The notes below the pieces were generated by a model that searched no databases, was not told where the DNA came from, and saw nothing but the letters and a program-made list of their open reading frames with translations. Made by a program: the position numbers and the translations under genes. A stretch of 64,000 nucleotides of DNA from Pseudokordiimonas caeni (GTDB lineage: Bacteria; Pseudomonadota; Alphaproteobacteria; Sphingomonadales; Kordiimonadaceae): assembly GCF_026719705.1 (NCBI RefSeq), contig NZ_JAPPRR010000001.1:62001-126000 (forward strand), written 5' to 3'. Below, piece by piece: positions 27,900-36,779 of this stretch. Every line of letters begins with the position of its first letter. Position 1 is the stretch's first letter.

Positions 27900-27902
27900 T
27901 TG

Positions 27903-28973
27903 ATGACCACCGAACCTGAAGTCTTGTTTGAAATCAAAGGCGGGATCGGCCTCATCACGCTCAATCGCCCGAAGGCGCTCAATAGCCTGACGCGGGATAT
28001 GTGCAATGCCATCCGCGCCGGGCTCAAGGACTGGGAACGCGACCCGCGTGTCCATGCCGTTGTGGTGGTGGGTGCGGGCGACAAAGCCTTCTGCGCGGGC
28101 GGCGATGTGGTGAAAGTGTCCACAAGCTACAAGGAAGGGACCGACGACTGGCGCGGTTTCTTTCATGACGAATATCTGATGAATGTCGCCATCGACGAAT
28201 TCAAAAAGCCTTATGTGAGCCTCGTGGACGGCATCTGCATGGGCGGCGGGGTCGGCGTTTCCATTCCTGGCGACTTCTGGGTCGCGACCGAAAAGACGCT
28301 TTTTGCCATGCCGGAAACCGGCCTTGGCCTTATCCCGGATGTGGGTGGTAGCTGGTTCCTGCCGCGCCTGCCGGGTGAAGCCGGCATGTATCTCGCCCTC
28401 ACGGGAGCGCGCCTGAAGGCGGCAGACTTGTTCGCGCTTGGCATCGCCACCCATGTGGTGGCCTCGGCTGATGCGCCGGCCCTCGTCAATGCGCTTGCGG
28501 ACGCCGACATTCACTGCGGCAACTGCGTGAAAGGCGTGCTCGCCAAATTCCACAAGGAACCTGATCCGGCGCCGCTTGCCGCGTATATGGACCAGATCGA
28601 CGAGATTTTCGCGGGCTTCAGTGTCGAGGACATTATGACAGGCCTCAAGGCCGATGGCGGCGAATGGGCTGTGAGAGAGCATGACCTTTTGCTGACCAAA
28701 TCGCCCACCAGCATGAAAGTGACGTTCGAACAGCTGCGCCGGGGTGCGGCTGCCGAAACCTTCCGCGAAGTGATGCTGATGGAATACCGGATCGTCACCC
28801 ACATCCTCGCCGGCAACGATTTCCACGAAGGGGTGCGGGCTATCCTGATCGATAAGGACCAGAAGCCGGTCTGGTCGCCGGCCTCCCTTGCCGACGTCAG
28901 CGACAAGGCCGTAGCCGCCCATTTTGAACCCCTCGGCAGTGCGGCGGAACTTGATCTCGCCCGCCTTGGCTGA
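27903..28973 (+). CDS. 3-hydroxyisobutyryl-CoA hydrolase (enoyl-CoA hydratase/isomerase superfamily)
   Basis: A 356-residue crotonase-fold protein. LNRPKALNSLT, AFCAGGDVV and GICMGGGVG define the CoA and oxyanion sites. PETGLGLIPDVGGSWFLPRLPG is present in the form of overlapping segments PETGLGLIPDVGG and SWFLPRLPG. The length and DVGGS are typical of hydrolases rather than hydratases. The start is ATG at 27903; it follows the previous gene after 3 bp. It frees 3-hydroxyisobutyrate, the substrate of MmsB. Confidence 0.92.
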   Translation: MTTEPEVLFEIKGGIGLITLNRPKALNSLTRDMCNAIRAGLKDWERDPRVHAVVVVGAGDKAFCAGGDVVKVSTSYKEGTDDWRGFFHDEYLMNVAIDEFKKPYVSLVDGICMGGGVGVSIPGDFWVATEKTLFAMPETGLGLIPDVGGSWFLPRLPGEAGMYLALTGARLKAADLFALGIATHVVASADAPALVNALADADIHCGNCVKGVLAKFHKEPDPAPLAAYMDQIDEIFAGFSVEDIMTGLKADGGEWAVREHDLLLTKSPTSMKVTFEQLRRGAAAETFREVMLMEYRIVTHILAGNDFHEGVRAILIDKDQKPVWSPASLADVSDKAVAAHFEPLGSAAELDLARLG

Positions 28974-28990
28974 AGGAACGGAGAAGAAGA

Positions 28991-29881
28991 ATGACGAAAA
29001 TCGCCTTCATCGGGCTTGGCCATATGGGCCTGCCCATGTCCAGAAATCTGCTGAAAGCCGGCTTCGATGTGATCGGCTTTGACCTTGTGCCTGCAGCAGT
29101 TGCGGCCTTCTCGGAAAGCGGCGGCAAAACGGCAGGGGCAATTGCCGATGCAGTGGCGGGCGCCGACGTCGTCCTCACCATGTTGCCGTCTGGCGCCATC
29201 GTGAAATCGGTTTATGAGGGCGAGGGCGGCGTGTTTGCGCATGCGAAGGCAGGGGCGCTGCTGATTGACAGCTCAACCATCGATGTGGCTACCGCGCGTG
29301 AGGTTTCGGCGAAGGCTGTGGCCAACGGATTCGATATGGTCGACGCGCCGGTTTCGGGTGGTGTTGGCGGGGCGACTGCCGGGACGCTTGCTTTCATGGT
29401 CGGTGGCACCGCAGAAGCCTTCAAACGCGCCGAACCGGTGCTCGCCCCCATGGGCAAGAAGATCGTGCATGCGGGGGCATCCGGCAACGGTCAGGCCGCC
29501 AAGATTTGCAACAATATGCTTCTGGCCATTTCGATGATCGGCACGTCCGAAGCCTTCAACCTCGGGCGCGCGCTCGGCCTTGATGATCAGGTCTTTTTCG
29601 ATATCGCGTCGAACGCCTCGGGCCAGTGCTGGTCGCTGACGAGCTATTGCCCGGTGCCGGGCCCAGTGCCTGCGTCGCCAGCGAACAACGACTACAAGCC
29701 CGGCTTTGCCACGGCCCTGATGCTGAAGGACCTGCGTCTTGCAATGGAAGCCGCAGGCGGGGCTGGCGCCAATACGCCGCTCGGCAAGCTGTCGGCTGAA
29801 ATATATACCGCCATGGACGCGGACGGCCATGGCGGTGTGGATTTCTCCGGCGTGATCAAACATCTCGCCGGCAAGCTGTAA
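28991..29881 (+). CDS. mmsB: 3-hydroxyisobutyrate dehydrogenase
   Basis: Oxidises 3-hydroxyisobutyrate to methylmalonate semialdehyde, which MmsA uses. The 296-residue beta-hydroxyacid dehydrogenase has the NAD loop GLGHMGLPMS, the substrate segment DAPVSGGVGGA and the catalytic Lys in GNGQAAKICNN. It is the last gene of the operon, and its stop is 5 bp from the convergent LuxR-type gene. Confidence 0.96.
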   Translation: MTKIAFIGLGHMGLPMSRNLLKAGFDVIGFDLVPAAVAAFSESGGKTAGAIADAVAGADVVLTMLPSGAIVKSVYEGEGGVFAHAKAGALLIDSSTIDVATAREVSAKAVANGFDMVDAPVSGGVGGATAGTLAFMVGGTAEAFKRAEPVLAPMGKKIVHAGASGNGQAAKICNNMLLAISMIGTSEAFNLGRALGLDDQVFFDIASNASGQCWSLTSYCPVPGPVPASPANNDYKPGFATALMLKDLRLAMEAAGGAGANTPLGKLSAEIYTAMDADGHGGVDFSGVIKHLAGKL

Positions 29882-29885
29882 GGGG

Positions 29886-30599
29886 TCAGACGGCGCCTGC
29901 CGTCATCCAGCCGGTGACGGGTTGCATATGCCGCGCGACATCCTGCCCCGTCGCCCCGTAGCGGATTACCGCCTGCGTGCGGTTCGAAACGCCAAGCACT
30001 TTGAAGATCGCATGCATGTGCGCCTTCACGGTGCCTTCGGCGATATCGAGCCGGGCTGCAATTTCCTTGTTCGGCAAGCCGTCGGCAGCCATGGCCAGAA
30101 TCTGCTTCTGGCGGAAGGACAGGCGGCCGAGATCGACCGTTTCTTCCTTCAGACGGTAGCCGTTCGTACCGGTGCGGTGGCCGCGCATGGCGGCACCCAC
30201 GTCGGGGCGCGCCGGCTGTGTTGCTGAGTGGCCGATATGATCGACAGGCAACTGCAGTGCGCGGCGGATCGTCTTGATGATCATGCCAACGGGGGCCGAG
30301 CGCGGCACGCTGAGGCCGGTCCCTGCTGCATCAAGCGGGATTTCTTGGCCCTCGGTGATGGTGACAAGCGCGGCATCGGGATACAGGCGCCGTACCAGCT
30401 TGATAAAGTCGGCAGCAGCCCGGCCAAGGCTTGCCGGGCGGACGACGACCAGTGAAATGTTCGACGTGCCGGCAGCAGCAGTGACAAAGCTGTGTTCGGT
30501 GCCGACCTCGATGACGCTTTCAAAAGTGGCGGAGGCCCGCACCACTTCTTTCAGGCTCAGTCGGTAAAGTTCTTCGCTATCAGCGATCAGGGCTTGCAT
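29886..30599 (-). CDS. LuxR-type response-regulator-like protein with degenerate receiver
   Basis: The start is the ATG at 30599 (MQALIADSEE) behind GAGG, giving 237 residues. Residues 1-115 look like a receiver but the phospho-acceptor position reads SLVVVRPASL: residues 53-55 are Val-Arg-Pro, with no Asp. The expected late Lys is also not evident (GLSVPRSAP). Residues ~165-225 hold a normal LuxR/GerE helix-turn-helix with LSFRQKQILAM, NKEIAARLDIAEGTVKAH and VLGVSNRTQAV. It diverges from the ast operon and converges on mmsB, so control of arginine catabolism is the best guess. No kinase gene is adjacent. Confidence 0.88.
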   Translation of the reverse strand: MQALIADSEELYRLSLKEVVRASATFESVIEVGTEHSFVTAAAGTSNISLVVVRPASLGRAAADFIKLVRRLYPDAALVTITEGQEIPLDAAGTGLSVPRSAPVGMIIKTIRRALQLPVDHIGHSATQPARPDVGAAMRGHRTGTNGYRLKEETVDLGRLSFRQKQILAMAADGLPNKEIAARLDIAEGTVKAHMHAIFKVLGVSNRTQAVIRYGATGQDVARHMQPVTGWMTAGAV

Positions 30600-30819
30600 C
30601 GTTAATTCCTCGCTTTCGTGTTTGGTCCGGCGTTTTTGCCGGCCGCCCCGGGTGGGTCCCGGATGCGGTCCCGTGTCAGGCAACGAAAGTGTATCGGAAA
30701 CGCGAGGGTTTCTGCGGGGGATGCGATGAAATGTGCGAAAGGCGCGATGAACCGACGTTACAGGCCGTTTGGCGGGCACGGCTTGACCGGCACGCCGGGT
30801 TAGTCTAGCGAGGAGGGAG

Positions 30820-30848
30820 GCATCGGCGCTGTCTCAAAGGCCCGATGC
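30820..30848 (+). other. Hairpin in the ast operon leader
   Basis: GCATCGG and CCGATGC form a 7 bp perfect stem with a 15 nt loop just before the GAGAGG ribosome site of the M20 gene. It could be part of an operator or affect translation; nothing more can be said. Confidence 0.35.
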
Positions 30849-30862
30849 GGGAGAGGAATTTC

Positions 30863-32119
30863 ATGCTCGGGACCCTGACCCAGGCGGCAGCAGCACGCCG
30901 CATCCTGGACGAAGTGGACAACCGTACGGCCGCGCTTGTCGGCGTGCTCACGGACTGGTCAGCAATCAATAGCGGCAGCCGCAATCTGGACGGCCTTCTG
31001 CGGATGGAAAAAGCCATTGTGGCGCATGCGGCATCGCTTGGCGCCGAGGTTTCCTATGTGGACCTGCCGGACACCGAAATGGTGGAAAGCGATGGTCGGG
31101 TGGCGACGGTGCGGAACGGCCGGGCGATCCGGCTTGTCAAACGGCCGACGGCTAATCGCCGTGTGTTGCTGACTGGCCATACGGATACGGTTTTCCCCGA
31201 AACGAGCGCTTTCCAGAAAGCCGAATTCCTGAGCGAGACGCACCTCAACGGCCCGGGCGTGGCGGATATGAAAGGCGGCATCCTTGTGATGCTGTCGGCG
31301 CTTGAGGCCTTTGAACAGTCGCCCTATGCGAGCCAACTTGGCTGGGAAGTACTGCTGTCCCCTGACGAGGAAACAGGGTCGCTCGCAAGCGCGGGCCTAT
31401 TGGCGGAACGCGCCCGTGCTGCCCACATCGGCCTTACCTACGAGCCTGCCCTCGCCGATGGCACGCTCGCCGGGGAGCGCAAGGGCAACGGCAATTATAC
31501 GCTGGTGGTGGAGGGGCGGGCCGCCCACGCCGGCCGCGATTTTGACAAGGGCCGCAACGCAGTGGTGGCGCTTGCCAGCCTCATTGGCGAATTCGCCGGA
31601 CTCACCGGCGGCCGCCCTGGCATCACGGTCAACCCGGCAGTCATCACGGGCGGCACAGCCACGAATGTGGTGCCGGATCATGCCCAGTGCCGCATCAATG
31701 TGCGTCTTGCCCGCCCCGAGGACGCCGAATGGCTCGAAGACCGGTTCGACGAGATACTGGCAGTGTGGAACGCGCGTGAAGGCTATCACGTACACCTGCA
31801 CGGCGGTATTAACCGCCCGCCCAAGATACTCACACCCGCCAACCTCGCCCTCATGGAACTGATCAAGGACTGCGGTGCCGACCTAGGCTTCGAGGTCAGG
31901 TATGTGCCGACAGGCGGCTGCTGCGAGGGGAACAATCTGGCCGCTGCGGGCCTGCCGAACGTCGACACACTTGGCGTGCGTGGCGGCAATATCCACAGCG
32001 CCGACGAATACATGCTGACCGATAGCCTGCCCGAACGCATCCGGCTGTCGGCACTCATTCTGATGGCCATCGCCGACGGGCGGCTTGATGGCTATATCGA
32101 ACGAGGCACCGGCAGTTAG
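30863..32119 (+). CDS. M20-family metallohydrolase in the ast operon
   Basis: The start is ATG at 30863 (MLGTLTQ) behind GAGAGG, giving 418 residues. It has all M20 di-zinc positions: His106 in GHTDTV, Asp135 in GVADMKGG, Glu169-Glu170 in PDEETGS, then YEPAL, and His in GGNIHSADEYM. The central dimerisation domain is present. M20 includes ArgE and DapE, which remove acetyl or succinyl groups. Here it heads an operon with astA, astD and astB, and no astE is seen, so it may desuccinylate succinylglutamate. That role is inferred. It could instead be a carboxypeptidase. Confidence 0.88.
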   Translation: MLGTLTQAAAARRILDEVDNRTAALVGVLTDWSAINSGSRNLDGLLRMEKAIVAHAASLGAEVSYVDLPDTEMVESDGRVATVRNGRAIRLVKRPTANRRVLLTGHTDTVFPETSAFQKAEFLSETHLNGPGVADMKGGILVMLSALEAFEQSPYASQLGWEVLLSPDEETGSLASAGLLAERARAAHIGLTYEPALADGTLAGERKGNGNYTLVVEGRAAHAGRDFDKGRNAVVALASLIGEFAGLTGGRPGITVNPAVITGGTATNVVPDHAQCRINVRLARPEDAEWLEDRFDEILAVWNAREGYHVHLHGGINRPPKILTPANLALMELIKDCGADLGFEVRYVPTGGCCEGNNLAAAGLPNVDTLGVRGGNIHSADEYMLTDSLPERIRLSALILMAIADGRLDGYIERGTGS

Positions 32120-32151
32120 CGACCGGTGCCCAATATGAAGGGGAGAAGGGA

Positions 32152-33204
32152 ATGATCGTTGTCAGACCGGCAGCGCAAGGGGATATCGACGGCCTGATGG
32201 CCCTCGCAGGCAAAGCCGGGACGGGGCTTACGACGCTGCCGCCCCATGCCCCGACGCTGGAAGGCAAGATTACCGATTCGATCAAGGCGTTCGGGCACCC
32301 GACAGGGCTTGGCGAGCGGTTGAAATATTTCCTCGTGATGGAAGACACCGAGACCGGCGCCATCATCGGCACCAGCGCTGTGGTGGCTGGAATCGGGCTC
32401 GACAAGCCTTTCTACTGCTACCGTCTCCTCCATATCACGCAGGCGTCGAATGACCCGGAGATGCGGATCGATACGGAGCTTCTGCAGCTCTCTAACGATT
32501 TTGTCGGCTGCACTGAAGTCGCGACCCTGTTCCTTGATCCCGATCATCGCCGGCCCGGTCTTGGCAAGCTGCTCGCAAAGGCGCGCTACCTGCTGATCGC
32601 GGCACATCTTGACCGTTTCGCCGACCGTGTGTTCGCCGAAATCCGCGGATGGGTGGACGAACACGAGAACAGCCCCTTCTGGGAAGCGATCGGCCGCCAG
32701 TTTTTCGGCATGAGCTTCACAGAAGCAGACCGGATCAACGGGCAGGGCAACAGCCAGTTTATCGCCGACCTGATGCCCAAGTTCCCGATCTATACCGTGC
32801 TGCTGCCGGAGGCCGCCAAGTCGGTGATCGGTCGCCCGCACGATGGCGCACGCCCGGCGCTCAAGCTTCTGGAACAGGAAGGTTTTCACTTCTCGGGTGC
32901 TGTCGACATTTTCGATGCCGGCCCAGAGGTTGAGGTGCATAAGCGCGGTATCTGGACGGTGCGTGCATCCGAGCGCGGTACGCTCGCCGGCAGCGTTGAC
33001 GGCCAGCCGGGCGAGGGCGCCTATCTTGCCGCCAACGCCAGCCTTGAAGGCTTCCGCGCCACGCTCACCAATGTGGTCGATACGGCAAGCGGGCTCTGGA
33101 TGCCTGACGCGGCGGCGAAGGCCCTTGATCTTGCCAAGGGGGACGAATTCATATTCGCGCCCCTCAATCGCGGTGAGCGCACAGCGAACAGGGAACGGAG
33201 CTGA
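32152..33204 (+). CDS. astA: Arginine N-succinyltransferase
   Basis: First step of the AST arginine pathway: succinyl-CoA plus arginine gives N2-succinylarginine. The 350-residue protein starts MIVVRPAAQGDIDGLMALA, the expected AstA N-terminus, and contains SALVVAGIGLDKPFYCY as segments SAVVAGIGLDKPF and YRLLHITQAS. LFLDPDHRRPGLGKLLAKAR is present in part and is the CoA-binding part of the GNAT-like fold. It is followed by astD after 1 bp. Confidence 0.96.
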   Translation: MIVVRPAAQGDIDGLMALAGKAGTGLTTLPPHAPTLEGKITDSIKAFGHPTGLGERLKYFLVMEDTETGAIIGTSAVVAGIGLDKPFYCYRLLHITQASNDPEMRIDTELLQLSNDFVGCTEVATLFLDPDHRRPGLGKLLAKARYLLIAAHLDRFADRVFAEIRGWVDEHENSPFWEAIGRQFFGMSFTEADRINGQGNSQFIADLMPKFPIYTVLLPEAAKSVIGRPHDGARPALKLLEQEGFHFSGAVDIFDAGPEVEVHKRGIWTVRASERGTLAGSVDGQPGEGAYLAANASLEGFRATLTNVVDTASGLWMPDAAAKALDLAKGDEFIFAPLNRGERTANRERS

Positions 33205-33205
33205 C

Positions 33206-34681
33206 ATGGCACATCTTATCAACGGCACCTGGCTTGAAGGCAGCGGCACGCTTTTCACTTCGATCGATCCGTCGAATGAGGAAACGGTTTGGACGGGCTT
33301 TGCCGCGACCGAAGCCGAAGTTGCTGCCGCCGTCGCTGCGGCCCGTGCCGCCCGCGACAAATGGGCCATGACGCCGCTTGCTGACCGGATCGCCACCGCT
33401 GAACGTTATGCCGCCATCCTGACAGAGGAAAAGGCGGCACTCGCCGAACTGATCGCCCGCGAGGCCGGAAAGGTACTGTGGGACGCCGAAGGCGAAGCCA
33501 CGGCGATGATCAACAAGGTTGCCATCTCGGTGCGCGCCCATGAGGAGCGCACCGGCACGAAGGAAGCGGTCAACGGCCTGATCCGGTCGCGCCTCACCCA
33601 CCGACCGCACGGGGTGATGGCAGTGTTCGGGCCCTACAATTTCCCCGGCCACCTGCCGAACGGCCATATCGTGCCGGCCCTCATCGCCGGCAATACGATT
33701 GTCTTCAAGCCGAGCGAACTGACGCCCGCGGTGGCCGAATTCATGGTCAAGGCCTGGATGAAGGCCGGCTTGCCGGATGGCGTCTTCAACCTCATCCAGG
33801 GTGCGCGCGCCGTCGGTGAGGCGCTCGTCAGCGACCCCGGCATCGACGGACTTCTGTTCACCGGCAGCGTGCGCGGCGGGCAGTCGATTGCCCGCGCGCT
33901 TGTCGACCGGCCGGAAGTCATCCAGGCGCTTGAAATGGGCGGTAACAACCCGCTGATCGTGCATGAAGTCGATGATCTTGATGCGGCTGCCGTGCTGACC
34001 ATCCTTTCGGCCTTTGTTTCGTCCGGTCAGCGCTGCACCTGTGCGCGTCGGCTGATCGTGCCGGTGGGCGAGGCGGGCGACCGTTTCATCGCGCGGCTGA
34101 TCGCCGCCATGAAAGGCATCCGCATCGGCGGCTGGGCAGATGCCGAAGAAGTCTTCATGGGGCCGGTTGTCAGTGCGGCGGCGGCCGACATGGTGCTGAA
34201 GGCGCAGGGCGACCTGATCGCGAAAGGCGCGAAAGCCCTTGTGGAATGCGCTGAATTGCCACGCGGCGAGGCGTTCCTGTCGCCCGGCCTTCTGGATGTC
34301 ACTGCCGTGAAGGACCGGCCAGACGCCGAGATTTTCGGGCCGCTCCTGCAGCTCATCCGCGTGCCGGATTTCGAAGCGGCGGTGGCGGAAGCCAACAATA
34401 CCCGCTTCGGGCTCGCCTCGGGCCTGATCTCGGATAGCCACGCGCTGTTCGAAAGCTTCTATCCCCGCGCTCGCGCCGGGATCGTGAACTGGAACCAGCA
34501 GCTGACCGGTGCTGCCTCCACGGCGCCCTTCGGCGGGATCGGGCTTTCCGGCAACCACCGCCCGAGCGCCTATTATGCAGCAGATTATGCCGCCTATCCG
34601 GTAGCGACGATGGAACAGGCCGAAGGGCGCGTGGCAGTGGCCGCGAACCCCAAGGGGCTTGTGTTTGAAAGGGCCGAATGA
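33206..34681 (+). CDS. astD: Succinylglutamate-semialdehyde dehydrogenase
   Basis: Oxidises N-succinylglutamate semialdehyde to N-succinylglutamate. I take the ATG at 33206 (MAHLINGTWL), giving 491 residues; an in-frame start at 32843 would overlap astA by 360 bp. VFGPYNFPGHLPNGHI, the NAD site FTGSVRGGQ, catalytic Glu in LEMGGNNPLIV and Cys in SSGQRCTCAR are all typical of AstD. Its TGA overlaps the astB start region. Confidence 0.96.
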   Translation: MAHLINGTWLEGSGTLFTSIDPSNEETVWTGFAATEAEVAAAVAAARAARDKWAMTPLADRIATAERYAAILTEEKAALAELIAREAGKVLWDAEGEATAMINKVAISVRAHEERTGTKEAVNGLIRSRLTHRPHGVMAVFGPYNFPGHLPNGHIVPALIAGNTIVFKPSELTPAVAEFMVKAWMKAGLPDGVFNLIQGARAVGEALVSDPGIDGLLFTGSVRGGQSIARALVDRPEVIQALEMGGNNPLIVHEVDDLDAAAVLTILSAFVSSGQRCTCARRLIVPVGEAGDRFIARLIAAMKGIRIGGWADAEEVFMGPVVSAAAADMVLKAQGDLIAKGAKALVECAELPRGEAFLSPGLLDVTAVKDRPDAEIFGPLLQLIRVPDFEAAVAEANNTRFGLASGLISDSHALFESFYPRARAGIVNWNQQLTGAASTAPFGGIGLSGNHRPSAYYAADYAAYPVATMEQAEGRVAVAANPKGLVFERAE

Positions 34682-36015
34682 TGGCGTTTACAGAAGCGAA
34701 TTTTGATGGCCTTGTGGGCCTCACCCACAATTATGCGGGTCTTTCGTACGGCAACGTGGCGTCGGCCAAAAACAAGGGCGGCGTCGCGAATCCGCGGGAA
34801 GGTGCGCTTCAGGGCCTCGACAAGATGGCGCATATGAAAAGCCTTGGCCTTGTGCAGGGCCTGCTGCCGCCGCACGAACGCCCACATCTGAAAACCCTGC
34901 GCGCTTTCGGTTTCACGGGCTCGGACGCGGAAATCATTGCGAATGCCTACCGCGCAAACCCGGTCCTGATGGCGAACGTGGCATCGGCCGCCGCGATGTG
35001 GACGGCAAACGCGGCGACCGTTTCGCCGTCCCCAGACACAACAGACGGCCGCACCCATTTCACGCCCGCAAACCTCGCTGCCATGTTCCACCGTTCGATT
35101 GAGGCGCCGACCACGGCCCGCGTGCTGAAACGCCTGTTCCCGCAGGGTGACCGTTTCACGCACCACGAACCGCTTATCGGTGGTACGCATCTGGGGGACG
35201 AAGGGGCGGCGAACCACAACCGCTTCTGTGCCGATCACGGCGCTGAAGGGGTGGAGCTGTTCGTTTATGGCCGCAGCGCGTTCGAAACCGCCAAGGAACT
35301 GCAATTCCCCGGCCGGCACACGCTCGAGGCCTGTCATGTGGTTGCCACGCACCACAAGCTGAAGCCCGGCAAGGTGCTGATGGTGAAGCAGAATCCAGTC
35401 GCGATCAACGCTGGAGCCTTCCACAATGATGTGGTCGCCGTGTCGAACCGCGATGTGTTTTTCTTCCACGATCAGGCATTCGAGGATAGCGCGTCGCTGA
35501 CAGGCGCCATCCAGAAGGCGATGGGCGATACGCCAATGCATTTCATCGAGGTTGCCTCGTCCGATGTGCCGCTTGAAGATGCTGTCAAATCCTATCTCTT
35601 CAACAGCCAGCTCGTCAGTGTGCCCGGCCGTGATGGCATGACGTTGATTCTGCCGACAGAAGTTGCGGAAACGCCATCAACCAAGGCTTATGTTGAAAAG
35701 CTGATCGCCTCGGGCGGGCCGATCAAGCATGCCGACTATATGGATGTGCGCCAAAGCATGCGGAACGGTGGCGGCCCTGCCTGCCTGCGCCTGCGTGTCG
35801 TGCTGTCGGACGAGGACCGTGCCGCCATGGGCGGACGTGTCCTCATCGATGACGCGCTGCTGGCTGATCTCCGCACATGGGTGAACAAGCATTACCGCGA
35901 CCGGCTGATGCCGGAAGATCTGGGCGATCCAAAGCTTGCAGAGGAATGTTTCGTAGCCCTTGACGAACTGACCCGGATCCTCGATCTCGGCAGCGTTTAC
36001 GACTTCCAGCTCTAG
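34681..36015 (+). CDS. astB: N-succinylarginine dihydrolase
   Basis: Hydrolyses succinylarginine to succinylornithine, CO2 and ammonia. The 444-residue protein begins MAFTEANFDGLVGLTHNYAG, close to the known AstB N-terminus. I prefer ATG 34681 over ATG 34678 because AAGGG is better spaced for it. Conserved HHKLKPGKVLMVKQNP, VASSDVPLEDAVKSYLFNSQ (as segments) and NGGGPACLRLR, which carries the catalytic Cys, are seen. It is the last ast gene; astC and astE are not in this window. Confidence 0.96.
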   Translation: MAFTEANFDGLVGLTHNYAGLSYGNVASAKNKGGVANPREGALQGLDKMAHMKSLGLVQGLLPPHERPHLKTLRAFGFTGSDAEIIANAYRANPVLMANVASAAAMWTANAATVSPSPDTTDGRTHFTPANLAAMFHRSIEAPTTARVLKRLFPQGDRFTHHEPLIGGTHLGDEGAANHNRFCADHGAEGVELFVYGRSAFETAKELQFPGRHTLEACHVVATHHKLKPGKVLMVKQNPVAINAGAFHNDVVAVSNRDVFFFHDQAFEDSASLTGAIQKAMGDTPMHFIEVASSDVPLEDAVKSYLFNSQLVSVPGRDGMTLILPTEVAETPSTKAYVEKLIASGGPIKHADYMDVRQSMRNGGGPACLRLRVVLSDEDRAAMGGRVLIDDALLADLRTWVNKHYRDRLMPEDLGDPKLAEECFVALDELTRILDLGSVYDFQL

Positions 36016-36033
36016 GGCAGGGACAGAGCCCGC

Positions 36034-36627
36034 TCAGGCGACGTCGGCGAAAAGCCGGCCGCCCATCGGCGAGCCGAAGCCGAGGTCGGCGAAATGATAG
36101 GATGCGCCTTCATCACGCAGGAGGCGCATTTCCACCCCGGTCTTGCTCATCATATGCGGCGGCAGGGCGCGCGAGGCCCCGATGATGAAGCGCGGCTGGC
36201 CGTTGGCGTCGGCAAGCGGCAGGTGGATCGAGCGATAGAGGACTGGCTTCGCGCTTTTCTTGTCGGTGATCAGTACTTCATGGCTGCCCGCACACCGGAA
36301 AGTGTGCAGTACACGGAAATAGTCCATCTCACCTTTGGTGAGGAGGCTTGTCGGCAGGTCGTCGATCTTGAGACCCGTCAGGTTGCGCCCGAAATGGGCG
36401 CTGAAGGCGGTGCCAGCCAGACGAATCTGCAGTGCGCCTGTATCGGTCCATTCCAGCATGAAGATGTAAGGCAGGTAACGCGCGATTTTCATCGGCGTGA
36501 AGGCGGATTTCGCCGGGATGCGGCGGCCGGTTGCGGCCACGCTCTCCTCGCTCAGTTGAAGCCAAAGGTCGACAAGCGCCTTGGCTGCTTCATCCTTGCA
36601 TAAAATACTCAGATCGATCGGTGTCAT
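36034..36627 (-). CDS. PAS_5-type single-domain protein
   Basis: A 197-residue protein if started at ATG 36627 (MTPIDLSILC); a GTG at 36648 is the alternative. It matches the PAS_5 (DUF1457) pattern common in alphaproteobacteria: an N-terminal helix, RRIPAKSAFTPMKIARYLP, IFMLEWTDTGALQIRLAGT and the FGRNLTGLKIDDLP loop (given as overlapping parts). No output domain is attached. It converges on astB and is divergent from msrP. Its ligand is unknown. Confidence 0.75.
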   Translation of the reverse strand: MTPIDLSILCKDEAAKALVDLWLQLSEESVAATGRRIPAKSAFTPMKIARYLPYIFMLEWTDTGALQIRLAGTAFSAHFGRNLTGLKIDDLPTSLLTKGEMDYFRVLHTFRCAGSHEVLITDKKSAKPVLYRSIHLPLADANGQPRFIIGASRALPPHMMSKTGVEMRLLRDEGASYHFADLGFGSPMGGRLFADVA

Positions 36628-36779
36628 TGCCGTCAACTCGGATACCACTCTAAACGTAAACAGACTTGTTGGCCCTTATAGCCTCCCAATCCCTCACAAA
36701 AAGTAAAAGGATTCGTTATTTGGTCTTGAGGCCCGTGAAGACTAGGGTGGGGCAAGTCACATTGCAAAGGAATGAAGTC

